Shown piece by piece: positions 43,549-55,117 of a stretch of 64,000 nucleotides of DNA. Both the position numbers and the translations under genes were made by a program. Origin of the DNA: Symmetrospora coprosmae (Eukaryota; Basidiomycota; Cystobasidiomycetes; Symmetrosporaceae); contig VUYT01000001.1 in assembly GCA_008802785.1 (NCBI GenBank), positions 1 through 64,000 on the forward strand, written 5' to 3'. The notes under the pieces are model-generated. The model did not search any database. It worked only from the letters and a program-made list of their open reading frames with translations, and was not told where the DNA came from. The stretch's first letter is position 1, and each line of letters opens with the position of its first letter.

Positions 43549-46500
43549 ATGAACGACGAGCTCGAGGCGCATCCGACCGTGGCCCTGGGCGGCGCTGCTC
43601 TGGACGACGACCACCTGCGCGTCCCTACCCCGACCTCGCCCAGCTCGACCTCGGGCGACTCAATGTCAGCCACAGAGGAGAGCGACGCGGCGTCAGAGCA
43701 GGAGCTGGAGCAGGAGCACCAGCAGATGATGCACCATCAGCTAGGAGATGCGGCTGCAACGGGTCTGGGATTCGGCTCGGCCGCCGTCGCCGCAAGGTCA
43801 AGGTCACCACCCCTGCCGCCCCCGGCCTCCGGACAGCAGGCGGTATTCGATGGCGCTTCGACATTGCGCAACCACGCTGCCATACCTGCTGGCCCTTCCT
43901 CCATCGCATCCACCTCCAGAGCAGCTTACGGTGCTGGCAGCGGGGGCGGCGGAAGCGGCAGCGCCAGCGCCTCGGGCAACGTCAGCCCCGTTCCCCTCTC
44001 GAGCCGACGCAAGCATCACCACCACCAGCTCGCACTCGGTACAGGCGCCGCAAAGATGGGCTCGTCCATCACTGACAGCGCTCAGTCCACAGAGGATGAG
44101 AGGGATGACGACGACGAGGGGGACGTCCTCGACGAGATCAACGACGAGGGAAGGAGGCCAGCGGTACTCTACCCAGCCCTGGCCACCCCCACCGCAGCCA
44201 ACAAGGGCTCGTTCTGGCCCTTTGGCACCATTGGCGGGCACGACGGCATGGTAGACGATCCCATACATGGTCACGGACTTGTACAGTCGCCCAAACAGCA
44301 CCCATCCGCCCTCCTCTCGCCCAGGCCTGCCAACGACAATGTCTCGAGCTCGACGCAGGCGTGTGCTATAGGTGCCAGCAGCAGTCGGACCAGCAATGGG
44401 ACCCACGCTCTTTCTCCCGTCATGACGTTCGACGACTACACGACCACCTTCAACCAGCCCCGCTCCACCAACGCCGCCATGCTGCCGCACGAGATCCTCC
44501 TCAAGATTCTAAAGAATGTCCGCTCGACGCCCGACCTCGTCTCGTCCCTGCGCGTGTGCAAGTCGTGGTGCCAGTGCGGCGTCGAGCTGCTCTGGAACAA
44601 GCCGCTCTTCCCCAACGTTGCGCCCCTCATCAGCATGCTCATTGTCCTCGGCAAGCCGGGCTCGTCCACGTTCCCTTACGCCTCTTTCATCAAGCGCCTC
44701 AACTTCTCGCAGCTCGCCGACCGCATGACAGACTCGCTCCTCGTCAAGCTCCACGTTTGCCACAGGCTCGAGCGCCTCACCCTCGCGGGATGCACCGAGA
44801 TCGGCGACCCCAGCCTCGCCAACCTCCTCGTGGGCTGCAAGAGCCTCGTCGCCCTCGACCTCAGCGAGTGCGCAAAAATCACAGACGACACACTCCGCGT
44901 CACGGCAAAGAGCTGCCCGCGCCTCCAGGGACTCAATCTGAGCGGGTGCAAGCTCGTCACCGACGAGGGGATGCAGGAGGTCGCAAAGGGATGCCCGATG
45001 CTGAGAAGGGTGAGTGCGAGGCATCTCCTCCGTGTCTCCAAATCCACAGAATGCAGACTGATGACGGTGCTCGTTCCCCGCATCCTCAAATCCTTTGGTA
45101 CTCCTCCGCATCTTTAGGTCAAGCTGCGCAATCTCGATACGCTCACGGACGCATCTGTCATTGCGCTTGCTCTGAACTGTCCGCTGCTCCTCGAGGTCGA
45201 CCTGTACACCTGCTCCGCCATCACGGACCGGTCCCTCTGGGCGCTGTTCCGCAGCTCGTCGCACCTGCGCGAGCTGTCCCTCAACGCGTGCACCCAGGTC
45301 AGCGGCGACGCCTTCCCGCAGCGGGACAATGCGCTGCTCTTCATCAAGGGCGCCACGGACGCCAGCCTCGCCGGCAAGAAGCCGCTCAACCACCGCTTTG
45401 CCAACGTCACGGTGCACGGCAGCGCGCGCAAGACGCTCGAGTACCAGAATGCCCTCGCGGCGGAGAGAGAGCCGTCTGCCCTCGTGCCGGGCGTCGAGGC
45501 GAGCGCCGGGTCCGCTCTGCCGAGCGTCACTGCGCTCTCGTCGCGCATGTTTGACCACATGCGCTATCTCGACTTGACGGGCCTCGCCAGCATGACGGAC
45601 GCAGCTATGGACGGCATTGTATCGACCATGCCGCACATCCGCAACCTCGTTCTCGCGAAGTGCGTCAATCTGACAGATGACGCAGTCATCAGCATCTGCA
45701 AGCTCGGCAAGCACATTCACTTCCTCCATCTCGGTCACGTATCGAGGTGCGTTCATGCTCGCTGCTGATGCGGTGCGACTCCGCTGTAGTAATGGCTTAT
45801 CGGCTTGTGCAATCTCTCCAGCATCACCGACAAGTCCGTCACGGCACTTGCGAAAGCCTGCACTCGGCTCAGATACATTGACCTGGCCTGCTGCCCGAAC
45901 CTGACGGATCTGAGTGTGCTGCAACTCGCGGAGAATCTGCCAAGGCTGAAGCGGATTGGGCTCGTGCGGGTGGGTCCTGTATCGCTCGTTGCCATCAGTT
46001 TCAAATGCAGACGTCGAAAGCTAACAGCGGTCATTTGCCTTTGGTCCACTAGGTCGCCAACCTCACCGACCAAGCCATCAATGGTCTCGCACAGCGCACA
46101 ACGCTCGAGCGCATACATCTCTCGTACTGCGAGAACGTCCAGGTCTCCGCGATCCACTACCTCCTCTACAAGCTGCAACGTCTGAACCATCTTTCCCTTA
46201 CTGGCGTACCTGCCTTCCGCCGAGGAGACTTGCAGCACTTCTGCCGCCCGCCGCCCAAGGATTTCAATGCGCATCAACGATCGACATTCTGTGTCTATTC
46301 AGGCAAGGGGGTCGTAGAGCTCCGGAAGCACCTCAACCAGCTGCAGCAGCGCGAGTACTTCGAAGCGCTCAGCGCAAATGGAGGTGCTCCCCTTGCACAG
46401 GGACAGGGAGTCGGACCTGGGCCAGGAGGACTGGGCCTTGTCCTTCTTCAGGCCGACCTCATGCATTTCCCGCCGCCGGCACATGCGCACGGCACCCAGC

Positions 46501-47540
46501 CAGGCGCAGCGCATGGTCTAGCTCATGCTCATGCTCACGGCTTTCAGTCCGCCACTGCCGGCCCCGCCTTTGCAAATCCGCTGCCTGCAGACGAGGACCT
46601 CGATGAGCTGGCAGACGAAGAGGACGAGACTGGCGGAGATGATGACGATGGTGACGGCGACGGCGACGATGATGACCGGCCCGCGCGTAACATGCCCGCG
46701 GCTTCGCTTTCTGCTGTCACGGCCACGGCAACTTCATCTGGATCGAGGAGCTCCGGCCGGCACTCGCAGCTGCTAAACAGGGTCCAGAGCGGCGGCGTCA
46801 GATCGCACACTTCGAGGAATGGCGGTTCGAGCGGGCCCAGTGCAGGCGGAAGCGGCAGCAGAACATCCTCGAACAGGCAAGCTCACGTGCAAGGCGCCTC
46901 TGATAGTGATGCGCAGCACGCGTCGTCCATGAGACTGGCAACCATCCCGCCTTTCGTGCCGTCTGCCCGCACGGCCTCGCCTGCGAATTCGGCTTCAGCT
47001 TCGGGCCAGCAAGCTCTGCCACCGGCAATGTGGAGCAGCTGGGTCGCGGCCTCGCCAACTGCTGCACAGCACACTTCGCCGTACTATGGCTTGTCCACAG
47101 CCGCTTCAGCTGTACACACCGGCCCATCAGCATCGCGGGCCGCTGGCATACCTGCCATGCCCTTCAGGCCTTCGCCACGCCACACAGCCCCACCAAACAT
47201 GATGCAGGACGTCTCTGGGAGCCCGTCACTCACTGCAGCTGCGTCCTTGTCCAGTCACTACCTGAATACGGAGGCCTTTCAGGCCCTGGTGCACCCGAGC
47301 ATTGCCCGCGCCGCAGCCGAACAGGACGCATACGAGGCTGGTCAGAGCGCGAGCGGGAATGCGGGCGGGACGGACGAGCAGGGTGATTCGAGGATGCGCA
47401 GCGCTTCCGTCGACATTGAGCTGCAGAATGATTATCAGGAGGGCGAGGAGATGATGGAGACGGAAGAGAGCGAGCAGGCAAGGAACGGGAGAGGGAGGAG
47501 GAATACTATCCGTCAGAGCACGTATCAGGACGTCCAATGA
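43549..47540 (+). CDS. GRR1: SCF ubiquitin ligase F-box/LRR subunit Grr1
   Basis: This is the substrate receptor of an SCF ubiquitin ligase; in yeast it controls nutrient signalling and G1 cyclins. A disordered, serine- and histidine-rich N-terminus of about 300 residues is followed by the F-box (LPHEILLKILKNVRSTPDLV...VCKSWCQCGVELLW), then about twelve cysteine-containing leucine-rich repeats (LERLTLAGCTEIGDPSL, LVALDLSECAKITDDTL, LQGLNLSGCKLVTDEGM, and onward to LERIHLSYCENVQVSAI). Introns lie near 45010-45118, 45749-45821 and 46000-46053. The repeats run on smoothly across all joins. The C-terminal 400 residues after RPPPKDFNAHQR are low-complexity with an acidic run. The RPPPKDFN...FCVYSG segment after the repeats is typical of Grr1 orthologs. 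Confidence 0.93.
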
Positions 47541-48082
47541 AGAGCTCAGACCTGCGCGCAGGGTTCACGCAAGACTCGGACCTCCGCTCGATATGCTGCA
47601 AACAAAAGAGTGCCGCACGAGTCTACGAGAGAGATGATTATGAAGCTGTGCCTCAGTCTGGATTGCACTCAGACATCGACGGCGCCTCGCTTCCGGCTCC
47701 GTCTGTACCACCACGATCCGCATCACTTCCTTGCCAGTCGGAGACGGATCGAGAATAATGAAGTAACATAACCGCGTCATCCACCGTATGTCAGCATGTC
47801 AGTAGTCAGTAGCAAATGCACGTCAACATCGTCCCCTTCTGCATCTGCCGCGACCGGAGGGCACAGCGGTCGGAACGTCTGTCCGTCATGCACAAGTGAC
47901 GCGGCGCTCTTGCGAACTCGCGTCCGTGCCTAACTTTTCACATACTTGTCTTTGCTTCCTCATATGTGCGAGAGGCGTCGCCCGCGAGAGCGATGCCATA
48001 GTCATGGAGATTCTGACACTGCTCTCTCTCGGTGCACATCGTACCCCACTGTCACCATGTGTCTCGTCTACACCTGTGCCAG
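47541..48082. other. Convergent 3' region after GRR1
   Basis: These 540 bases lie between the stop of GRR1 and the stop of the next minus-strand gene. I see no coding sequence. The region is AT-richer than the genes, for example gaataatgaagtaacataac near 47753. Confidence 0.35.
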
Positions 48083-49216
48083 CTATACCCAATGCCCGTA
48101 CATGGTCCGACTGTATCTTTCCGTCTCCGATACTACGTCCTCCGGCAGCAAGCGGAATGGCATCCTCAGGCTCGCTGCTTCCAGCGTCCGACCGAGCTCG
48201 AATGCCAGATCGATGCCCTGCTGGTCCCGCTCGTGCGAGAGAGCCCTGACCAGAGCCACGAAGTCCAGGCTGAGGGAACCGCAGGTGCTGCTTCCATGCG
48301 TGAACAGCGAGACGATGGTCCGCATGTCCTCGATGGTGAAAGCTGTGAGACTGACTGACTCGAGGGTAGATGGCAGGCCTTCATGGAGGAGCGTCACTGT
48401 CCCCGGCGAAAGCCCCTGCAAGGAACCGTCGATGGCGAGATGCTTGAGGTTTGGTAGGCTGGCAAACTTGATGCGCCAACCCGCATTGACGTTAGGAGCC
48501 GCCAGGCCGAGGTGTTCAAGGCTGGGCCAGACCCCGCGGGATCTCAAGAAGCTGAGAGAACTGGCTTTGCAGCCAAGCAGGTTCAGGCTACGTAAGGCCG
48601 TCCGGTTCAAGCAAGGTGACAAGCGCGCCGAAGGGGTGGTGGTGAGCGGAATCGCATCTGACCAATTGACTACCGTGCCGGCGGTGATGCACTTCAGCTC
48701 GGCCAGGCGAAGCGGACGACCAAACGGCGTTTTGTGTAGCAGCTCCTCTATGGCTGGTCCTTCGACGTGCAGAACCTCGACATTTCTGCACACTGCTACA
48801 AGCGCGGAGAAGTCAGGACATGTGTCGTGATAATATGTAGCCCGGTGTCGGATGTGTAGCGTCTTGACGCGCAAAAAGGCCGTGCTGGCCGAATGAGCAT
48901 CGAGGCACTTCATCAAGCGCAAAGTCGTATCCGGATGTTTGGTGTGGCGAGGCTGGAGGCATACCAGGTTGTTGTAGAGCAGGGGCGTAACGATGCGATT
49001 GATCCTGCGGGAGACCAAGCAGAGGCTGAAGAGGGCGCCGCGATCTCCGGAGTCGAGGACGTCGTAGCCAGCGGGGCCTGCGCTTCGCATCCGGTCCCTT
49101 GGAACTACCGGAGCACGCACAGCAGTTGAGGGTGCCAAACATTGGAAGATCATTTCCAGCAGCTCATCGCCCCGACAGATCAGCGAAGTAGGGCCAGCGG
49201 ATCTGGCGAGGCTCAT
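48083..49216 (-). CDS. F-box-like protein, inverted paralog pair, left copy
   Basis: This single-exon frame encodes 377 residues. An F-box-like start (ELLEMIFQCLAPSTA, with ALFSLCLVSRRINRIVTPLL) is followed by irregular leucine-rich segments (FLRVKTLHIRHR, VEVLHVEGPAIEELL, LRSLNLLGC, LEHLGLAAP, LKHLAIDG) and ends near LPEDVVSETE. The plus-strand gene at 50064-51380 has the same order of segments, including LRSLNLLGC and LKHL, so the two are paralogs in opposite orientation. The start ATG at 49216 overlaps an ATG on the other strand (CATG), but the frame there is short and unconvincing. The protein has no signal peptide or membrane span. Its role as an E3 adaptor is inferred only from the F-box-like segment. 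Confidence 0.72.
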   Translation of the reverse strand: MSLARSAGPTSLICRGDELLEMIFQCLAPSTAVRAPVVPRDRMRSAGPAGYDVLDSGDRGALFSLCLVSRRINRIVTPLLYNNLVCLQPRHTKHPDTTLRLMKCLDAHSASTAFLRVKTLHIRHRATYYHDTCPDFSALVAVCRNVEVLHVEGPAIEELLHKTPFGRPLRLAELKCITAGTVVNWSDAIPLTTTPSARLSPCLNRTALRSLNLLGCKASSLSFLRSRGVWPSLEHLGLAAPNVNAGWRIKFASLPNLKHLAIDGSLQGLSPGTVTLLHEGLPSTLESVSLTAFTIEDMRTIVSLFTHGSSTCGSLSLDFVALVRALSHERDQQGIDLAFELGRTLEAASLRMPFRLLPEDVVSETERYSRTMYGHWV

Positions 49217-50063
49217 GCCGTTAGAGGCGGACCTGATGGCCGCAGGAATGGACGAATCAGCTGTTATTCGCGCAGATATTGCTCTAAGACAGCTGGCCCC
49301 TGCTCACTCCGGCTCCGGACAGTCGATTGTGTCACGGTTGTCCTTTGGCGCAGCCGTCGAAGACATGGTTATCGTGCCGCCCCGGAAGGGTGAAGGTCAA
49401 ACAGATCGGCTGCACCTGGCGCTGGCGCAGAGGCGAGGGAGGGTGGAGTACACCTATCGAGCAGCTCCGTTGTGCCCGGTGTAGGGAGCACGGCTGGCTC
49501 AATTGCTCGAAATGCTAGGTTGCAGCGATGGAAAGAGGAGCAAAGCGGTGGCATAGGCGGAACTTCAAGGCGGAGCACTTGACCACGCCAGTGTGCTGCA
49601 ATGGGCGCTGAATTCGATTACGGTTAGAATGTCCCTTCAGCGCGAAGTACTGCAAACTCGAGTCATCCGAAGCACCTGAGTCACGGTCAGTCGTGTCCAG
49701 CGGTTTAACATGGAAGCGGGCCGCGTCCGACACTGTAGACGAAGCGCGATTGCTGTTGAGCATAGTCAAGCGACATGACTGCTGCCGACCAGCGCCGCGC
49801 GGGCAGAACGTCCATCAGCTTGACCGAGTCTGTGGAGTCAGGACGGGTTTGTCCATCGGGGTTCCTCACTGTTTATAGCAGGCGTTCCTGCTTTTCTCTT
49901 CTCATCCTCATAGCTGCGAGCGATATCTTTAGGCTAGCAACTTAGGAGCCCTGACATTCCTCCCGAAGGGGGGTGTCTCTGCTCGTACGATCTGAAAGTG
50001 TCCACGGCTGTCGTGGACGGCAACAGCTTGCGCCTCCCCTCTCCTTCAACTTTTAGCGCAGTC
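49217..50063. promoter_or_regulatory. Divergent promoter between the F-box-like pair
   Basis: These 847 bases lie between the two head-to-head paralogs. Several chance frames occur, including an 89-codon one at 49215-49484, but none resembles a protein. A TATA-like gtttatag lies at about 49870, about 190 bases upstream of the right gene. Confidence 0.35.
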
Positions 50064-51380
50064 ATGTTCTCCGACGATCTGATGGACGCATTGGCTTGCG
50101 ACGATTGGGATTCGGAGGATTCGGAAGTAAGGATCGAGTGAGTGCCGGTTGCCAGTCGTAGAATGGGAAGGTAGCGCAGCTGAAGCGGCGTCGTTTGCTC
50201 TTGCCCTGTATTCAGAACAGCCGCTTCGACTAGCACCGTGCCACCTCGCGCTGGGGATGCTAGTCGTGTGAACCTCGGCAACAAGGTGCTCGAGATGATT
50301 TTCGAGCACTCGGCGCCGGCTATCGCGTTACGCCCTCCAGCACCTAAGGACTCGAGCGGCAGCCTGGTCAGCTACGACATCGTCAGTCCCGGGGATCAGG
50401 TCACGCTCGCCACACTGTGCTTGGTCTCCCGCCAGTTCCGCACCGTCGGGACTCCCATCCTCTACCGTCGCCTGGTCTGTGCGCAGCCCGGACTGCTCAA
50501 GCCTCACAACTTCGCCCTGCGCTTGTCAAAGTGTCTGAGCGCTCACTGCGACAGCGACAGCACGGCCTTTGCGCACGTCCAGATGCTAAGCATTCGGTAC
50601 CGCTCGGCGGCGCGAGAGAGTGCTGCTCCCGACTTTCGAGCTCTCGTAGCCGCTTGCTCGAACATGGAGATCTTGCACACCGAAGGACCGACCATTGGCA
50701 GTCTGCTTGGCGACATTTCTGCAAGCGGGCGGCAGCCACATTTTCCCATGTTGACGCACATCATGGCCGGGCCCGCAGACTCTGCGATCACGTCTACATC
50801 GCCTTTCGCAGCCTGCCTAGATTCGTCGGCCTTGCGCAGCCTGAACCTGCTCGGCTGCGCCTCCGCCTCCTTCGACTTTTTGCAGTTCAAGATTGCCTGG
50901 TCAGGCCTCGAGAGCCTTGGTCTCCTGGCGCCCACTACAGTGGACCTGCGCATCGACTTCGGCAGCCTGCCCAGCCTCAAGCATCTCGTGCTGGACGGGC
51001 ACCGAGATTGGGCGCTCAAGGGTCCTGTCGATGATCGATTGCCCGCAGTAGCCTCGCTGCTCGAGTCGGATTCACCGTTCACGTTGGAGACGGTCGATCT
51101 CACTGTATGCACGCTGGAAGATGTGCAGAGCATTGTCAGGGTGTTTGCACCAGGCGGTGTCGGGAGATGCAGATGTCTGCACGTAGCCTTCCCGTATCTG
51201 CTCTCCAAACTCTACTATGGGCGGGACCTACCAGGGGCCGACCATCTGTACGAGCTTGGTAAGGCGCTGCGAGTGGCGAGCGTAGCTATGCCATTCCAGT
51301 TGCTTCCGAGGACGCTGCTTTCAGAAGCCGAGAGCCAACGCAGAGACATGAACGAGCGTTGGGGGCTGCCAGCCCGTTAG
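50064..51380 (+). CDS. F-box-like protein, inverted paralog pair, right copy
   Basis: Exon 1 is 50064-50137 and exon 2 is 50216-51380. The second exon's frame has no ATG near its beginning (the earliest candidate codon is GTG), so a spliced start is required. The donor GA/GTGAGT and acceptor TTCAG join exactly in phase to a short acidic first exon (MFSDDLMDALACDDWDSEDS). The body parallels the left copy: NKVLEMIFEHSAPA, LATLCLVSRQFRTVGTPIL, MEILHTEGPTIGSLL, LRSLNLLGC, LESLGLLAP, LKHLVLDG and a C-terminal ALRVASVAMPFQLLP block that matches LEAASLRMPFRLLP. The left copy shows no equivalent of the acidic exon. Total length is 412 residues. Confidence 0.72.
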
Positions 51381-51590
51381 TATTCAGAAAGCAGGCAAAC
51401 GCGGGCTTGCTGCCAGGTTCTTTCAGAGCGCTGCCGAAGGCTCGGGTACGTCTGACGCAGGGATTCCGAAGCTGAGGCTCAGTTGTCAGGCTATGCACCG
51501 TCTTGTGTCTGGAGCCTCGAGATGAGATACCGCCAAGCGCAGGCATAGTCTTGACTCGAACACACGCAAGGTTATCACGAGACGACAGCA

Positions 51591-52339
51591 TCAGATATGC
51601 TTCATTACGCTTGTTGCTCCTCCGGTCTGAGCACGCGCACACATTATCAGCATTGGTGGCCAGCTGGGTGAAGTCGGGCCCACTCACCATCACGGCCTCC
51701 ATCTCGGCGTCCTCCAAAGGCGGTTGAGTCCAGTACCGCTTTGGCGCTTCGAAGAACTCCTCATAGTCTACCGGAGGCAATCCCTTTGCTGCGCCTGATG
51801 GCGGGTTTGACGACGACGACGAGGAGGAGGCGGAAGAAGAGGATGAGCGTGACGGTGCCCGGTCCGAGGAAGGTGATGCGGGCGGAGGGGACTGTTTCTG
51901 CGTTGTGGGGCCTGGGTTGGGTGACTTTTGCCCTTGGTTCTGCGTGCCCGAGGCAGAGGCGGACGCTCGCTCGGCTATCTCGCGCTGTCGTTCTGGGCTG
52001 CCGAATGAGCCGAACTCCTTCATTATCTCGGGCGGCGCGCACGGATGGGGCTGGCCCGGCTGTTGGTCTGCCCGGGCGTAAGCGGTACGGCTCGCAATCA
52101 GCTCCTTATGCGGGGTGTGCGACTCGGGCAAACGACAATGATTTTCGCTTCGCTTGAGAGCACTCACCGTGCAGTCTGCTCTTGACGTCGAAGTTGATCA
52201 TCGGTTTCCGGCCTCCGTGGGCGTCAACCTCGCCTTCGCTTGACGAGGAGGCGTGCCTCTGCCGTGCTCGGAGGGTGCAGGAGGATGACCGCAGAGCAGC
52301 CCGCAGCTGGAGCTGCGATTGACGAGCGAGCATGGCCAT
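51591..52339 (-). CDS. KGD4: Alpha-ketoglutarate dehydrogenase subunit 4 (MRPS36 family)
   Basis: This is the mitochondrial adaptor that holds the E3 subunit on the 2-oxoglutarate dehydrogenase complex. Exons 52168-52339, 51688-52067 and 51591-51626 join in phase to 195 residues. The presequence is basic (MAMLARQSQLQLRAALRSSS...RQRHASSS). The conserved core follows as KPMINF, then across the first intron GQPHPCAPPEIMKEF, a serine/proline-rich variable linker, and the C-terminal module FFEAPKRYWTQPPLEDAEME with AVM spliced to TGGATSVMKHI. In yeast Kgd4 the same end reads ELPARFRYKP and SGGAW. The last exon of 12 codons is easily missed. It diverges from uL24m by 173 bases. Confidence 0.77.
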
Positions 52340-52512
52340 GATATGTCAGGAGGAGAAGAGAGAGCTGAGCGAGCTGGAGCGGTTGTTGTCTTGACCAAGA
52401 GGGATGCAAGGCAGGCGTGAGAAAGGGCGGTTCGGGTCGAGCAGGGAGGGAGAGGACCGACGCAGTGAGGGCAGGCTCGCCTTCGCCCCATCAGCATATC
52501 ATATCAGACAGC
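52340..52512. promoter_or_regulatory. Bidirectional promoter, KGD4 and uL24m
   Basis: These 173 bases separate two head-to-head genes whose products both act in mitochondria. The stretch is purine-rich on the plus strand (gaggagaagagagagctgagcgagc at about 52352-52376). No TATA box is seen. Confidence 0.5.
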
Positions 52513-53665
52513 ATGGCAACAGCGTCCAATCCACGCACAACTGGGCGGTTCATCCAGCGCACGTTCGACCATCTCCTCGTCAGATCGCCCAAGCGCTCCA
52601 GCCAGGGCGTGCCCACCCGCGTGCAGTCAAAGCCGCAATTCGTGCACGTCCACGACCGCATCCCGCTCTGGAACATATCCAGAGGCGACAGGGTCAGGGT
52701 CATCAGCGGGAGCAGGAAGGGCAAGATCGGGACGGTCGACTATGTTGACCGCGAGCGGAATCGCATCTTTTTGAACGAGCTCGAGTTCTGCGTGGGTGGT
52801 GGTGCCCATCTCAACCTGCTTGCTCGCTCGCTCGCATGACAGCGAGCACACGGCGGCAGGAGCGACAGCAGGAGAGGAGCTGATCGTTCATCCACACGCA
52901 TCACTATCGGTCATGCTTGCCAGCGCCCGAAAGCGGTCCCGTCGCAGCACAAGCACAGCATCTTCAACGACCCAGACTTCCGGCCGAACCAGACTGTCCT
53001 GAACCAGATCCCGATCCACTACTCGAATGTCCAGCTCGTCCTGCAGCGCTCGCCAGAGCAGCTGGCAGCGGATCAGGCAGCACAGGAGAACCCCAATGCA
53101 CCCCTGCCCGAGGTCGTGGCGAAGCGACTGCGCGCGGTCGGCCCCCACTACGATTGGAGGGGCAAAGGGCGGTGGACATGGAAGCGCCTCGCTGCCACAG
53201 TCGCGGAAATTGAGCCCAAGACGGGGCACACCCACGCCGTGGACTGGCCCAGGGAGCAGCGTTTTGCCAAATTCATACCAACGACGAGACCATTGCGTGC
53301 GTCTCCGTTTCCCTGGGCGACCTCCTGCACGGCCGCTTCAAGGAGCAACTTGGCTGACGCTCTCGCTCGCGCTGCCTTGTCGGCCCACAGCCATGACTGC
53401 TGCAGCACACGACAGCGCAGTATCGACGGCCGTACAGTCGACATTCGTGCCATCACCCACGCCCGTCGAGAACCCTCCGCCAGAACTCGCCATTCGCGAC
53501 ATCGAGTTCTTCAATCCCAACGGCCGCGCAAGAAAGGCAAAGCGGTACAAGGCGAAGAAGGAAGCTGCGGCGCAGTTGGCAAAGGGTGGCAAGGGGCATG
53601 CGGAGCGGCCATCGTCTCAGCCGTCCAGCGCGCCGGCAACGCCTGTCAGTTTCTTGGAGGCATGA
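52513..53665 (+). CDS. MRPL40: Mitochondrial large-subunit ribosomal protein uL24m
   Basis: This is an assembly initiator of the mitochondrial large ribosomal subunit. The first exon gives the KOW motif: FVHVHDRIPLWNISRGDRVR followed by VISGSRKGKIGTVDYVDRER, then IFLNELEFC. The intron (about 52791-52927) removes a GTGGGT...GCCAG segment and continues RPKAVPSQHKHSIFNDPDF with IPIHYSNVQLVL. A second intron (from GTGCGT near 53298 to CACAG near 53391) joins TTRPLP to MTAAAHDSAV. The C-terminal exon has the FFNPNGRARKAKRYKAKKEA basic stretch. The yeast gene for this protein is MRPL40. The N-terminus (TGRFIQRTFDHLLVRSPKRS) is basic and hydroxylated, consistent with import. Confidence 0.85.
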
Positions 53666-53772
53666 GCAGGACACCTTGGCAATGCATCCCGAAGTCTTGT
53701 CCACTTTGCCTCAAATTCTCCGGCGAGGCACGAGAGCTTGCGACGCTGATGATACACGTGTGATATGCTCCA

Positions 53773-55117
53773 CTAATCCTTCTCCCCGAGGCGCTGCAGG
53801 TAACCATCGATCTCTTCGGTGGAGAGCTGCATGCATGGGGGCAGGAGGGCATTCAGACAGTGCTTCCTTGCACACGGAAACCACGCATACGCGCAACGCA
53901 CCTTCCGGAACTTTGACCCTTCTTCCGTCGTCGTCGTGATTGCAATCTCAATCTCTGTCGCCTTGTAGTCTGTTGCGCACACGGTCGACAGTGCCGTGAT
54001 GGCGGCCTCTACGATCTCGTCCTTCTTGAGCTTGATGGCCCCTTCGTCCTTCTTGAAGAGCTTCTCCAGGTGGTTCATGCTCTCCTGCTGCTTCTGCCCC
54101 GTAGCCGTCGCGCGGAACCCTACGTAGTAGCCCGCCGGGTCGAGCTTGAAGATTTGCGGGCCACGCTCCTCGTCAATGCCAATGAGAATGAGGGCTGTAT
54201 GCGGGCTACCGTGTCAGTCGATGGTTTCTCACTGCCCGGGCTTGATGCGAGAGGCTCGCTCGTATGACGCGCGAGATGGACGCACAGATGCCCAGAGGCC
54301 GCATTGCGGCTCGTTGCGTGTAGACCTGGTTGATGTTGGCGATGCGCTTTGCGAGGAGGTCCGGGCTGATCTCGTACCCGTACTTGTACCTGAACTCTGC
54401 TGCCTCGGCCTGGCATCGCTGCACCTGGGCTCTGCCGTCCGCTGAAGTGTTGAGGTGAGGAGGAGAACGGAACGTCAGCTCCGGGGTCCTGGGTCAGGCA
54501 CGTCAGCACGGATGTAGCATGAGCGCACCTATCAGACCTGTGACGACGCAGCCGATGGTTGGGGTGATGCTGAAGAGGTGCGTGACGGTGCTCGCGTCGA
54601 GTAGCTTGTCCTGCAGGTATGCCAGTAACATGCCAGAGTCCAGCGAGCGTGTCAGTCCGACGGGCGCCTGCAGCGCCTGGCAGCAACCAGCTTTCTCTCC
54701 GAAAGGGGCCTTGTTGCTCACGGGGACCTTCCTCTGGGTGATGAGTACGGCCGTGTCCTCTCCTCGGATCGCGATCGCTGTCTGTCCAGAGCCCGAAATG
54801 GCCTTGAAGGCGTACTCTACGGACGTGGTGGACGAGGTGTTAGGTACGGGCGGAGCGAACGCAGCTGCCTGTACAGCGGGCCGCCAACGCAGCGCGCTGC
54901 GCAGCAGTGCATCACACGTCGCTTATATCGCTCACCGACTTGGAATAGGCGCCCTTCCTGGTTGACAGCGACGGGAGATTGGTGGACGCGGATGCACGCA
55001 CGTCGTAAGCAGGTGGGTGCGCCGGGAGGTGACGATGCGGGCAAGGCGAGAGGAGCACCTCCGCACACTCACAGGACTGAAGACTGTCAGATACCGATCG
55101 TATGAGCTGCGTGACAT
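53773..55117 (-). CDS. SCL1: 20S proteasome subunit alpha-1
   Basis: This is an outer-ring subunit of the 20S proteasome (PSMA6 in animals). The N-terminal signature [12 protein letters not shown] is spliced to EGRLFQV and then [20 protein letters not shown], which shows the conserved alpha-subunit gate helix. [18 protein letters not shown] and [10 protein letters not shown] then follow, and [15 protein letters not shown] with [13 protein letters not shown] are specific to alpha-1. The last part reads [20 protein letters not shown] and the tail [16 protein letters not shown] after the final intron. The order of motifs and the total of about 255 residues fit the family. Introns are short (for example GTGAGT near 55080 and GTGCGTTGCGCG near 53905). 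The gene diverges from LSG1. Confidence 0.93.

Noticed and set aside
49215-49484. 89-codon plus-strand frame whose ATG overlaps the minus-strand ATG at 49216
   Set aside because: The frame has no recognisable domain and mixed composition, and the overlap of the two starts is explained by the palindrome CATG. It is treated as a chance frame in the promoter.
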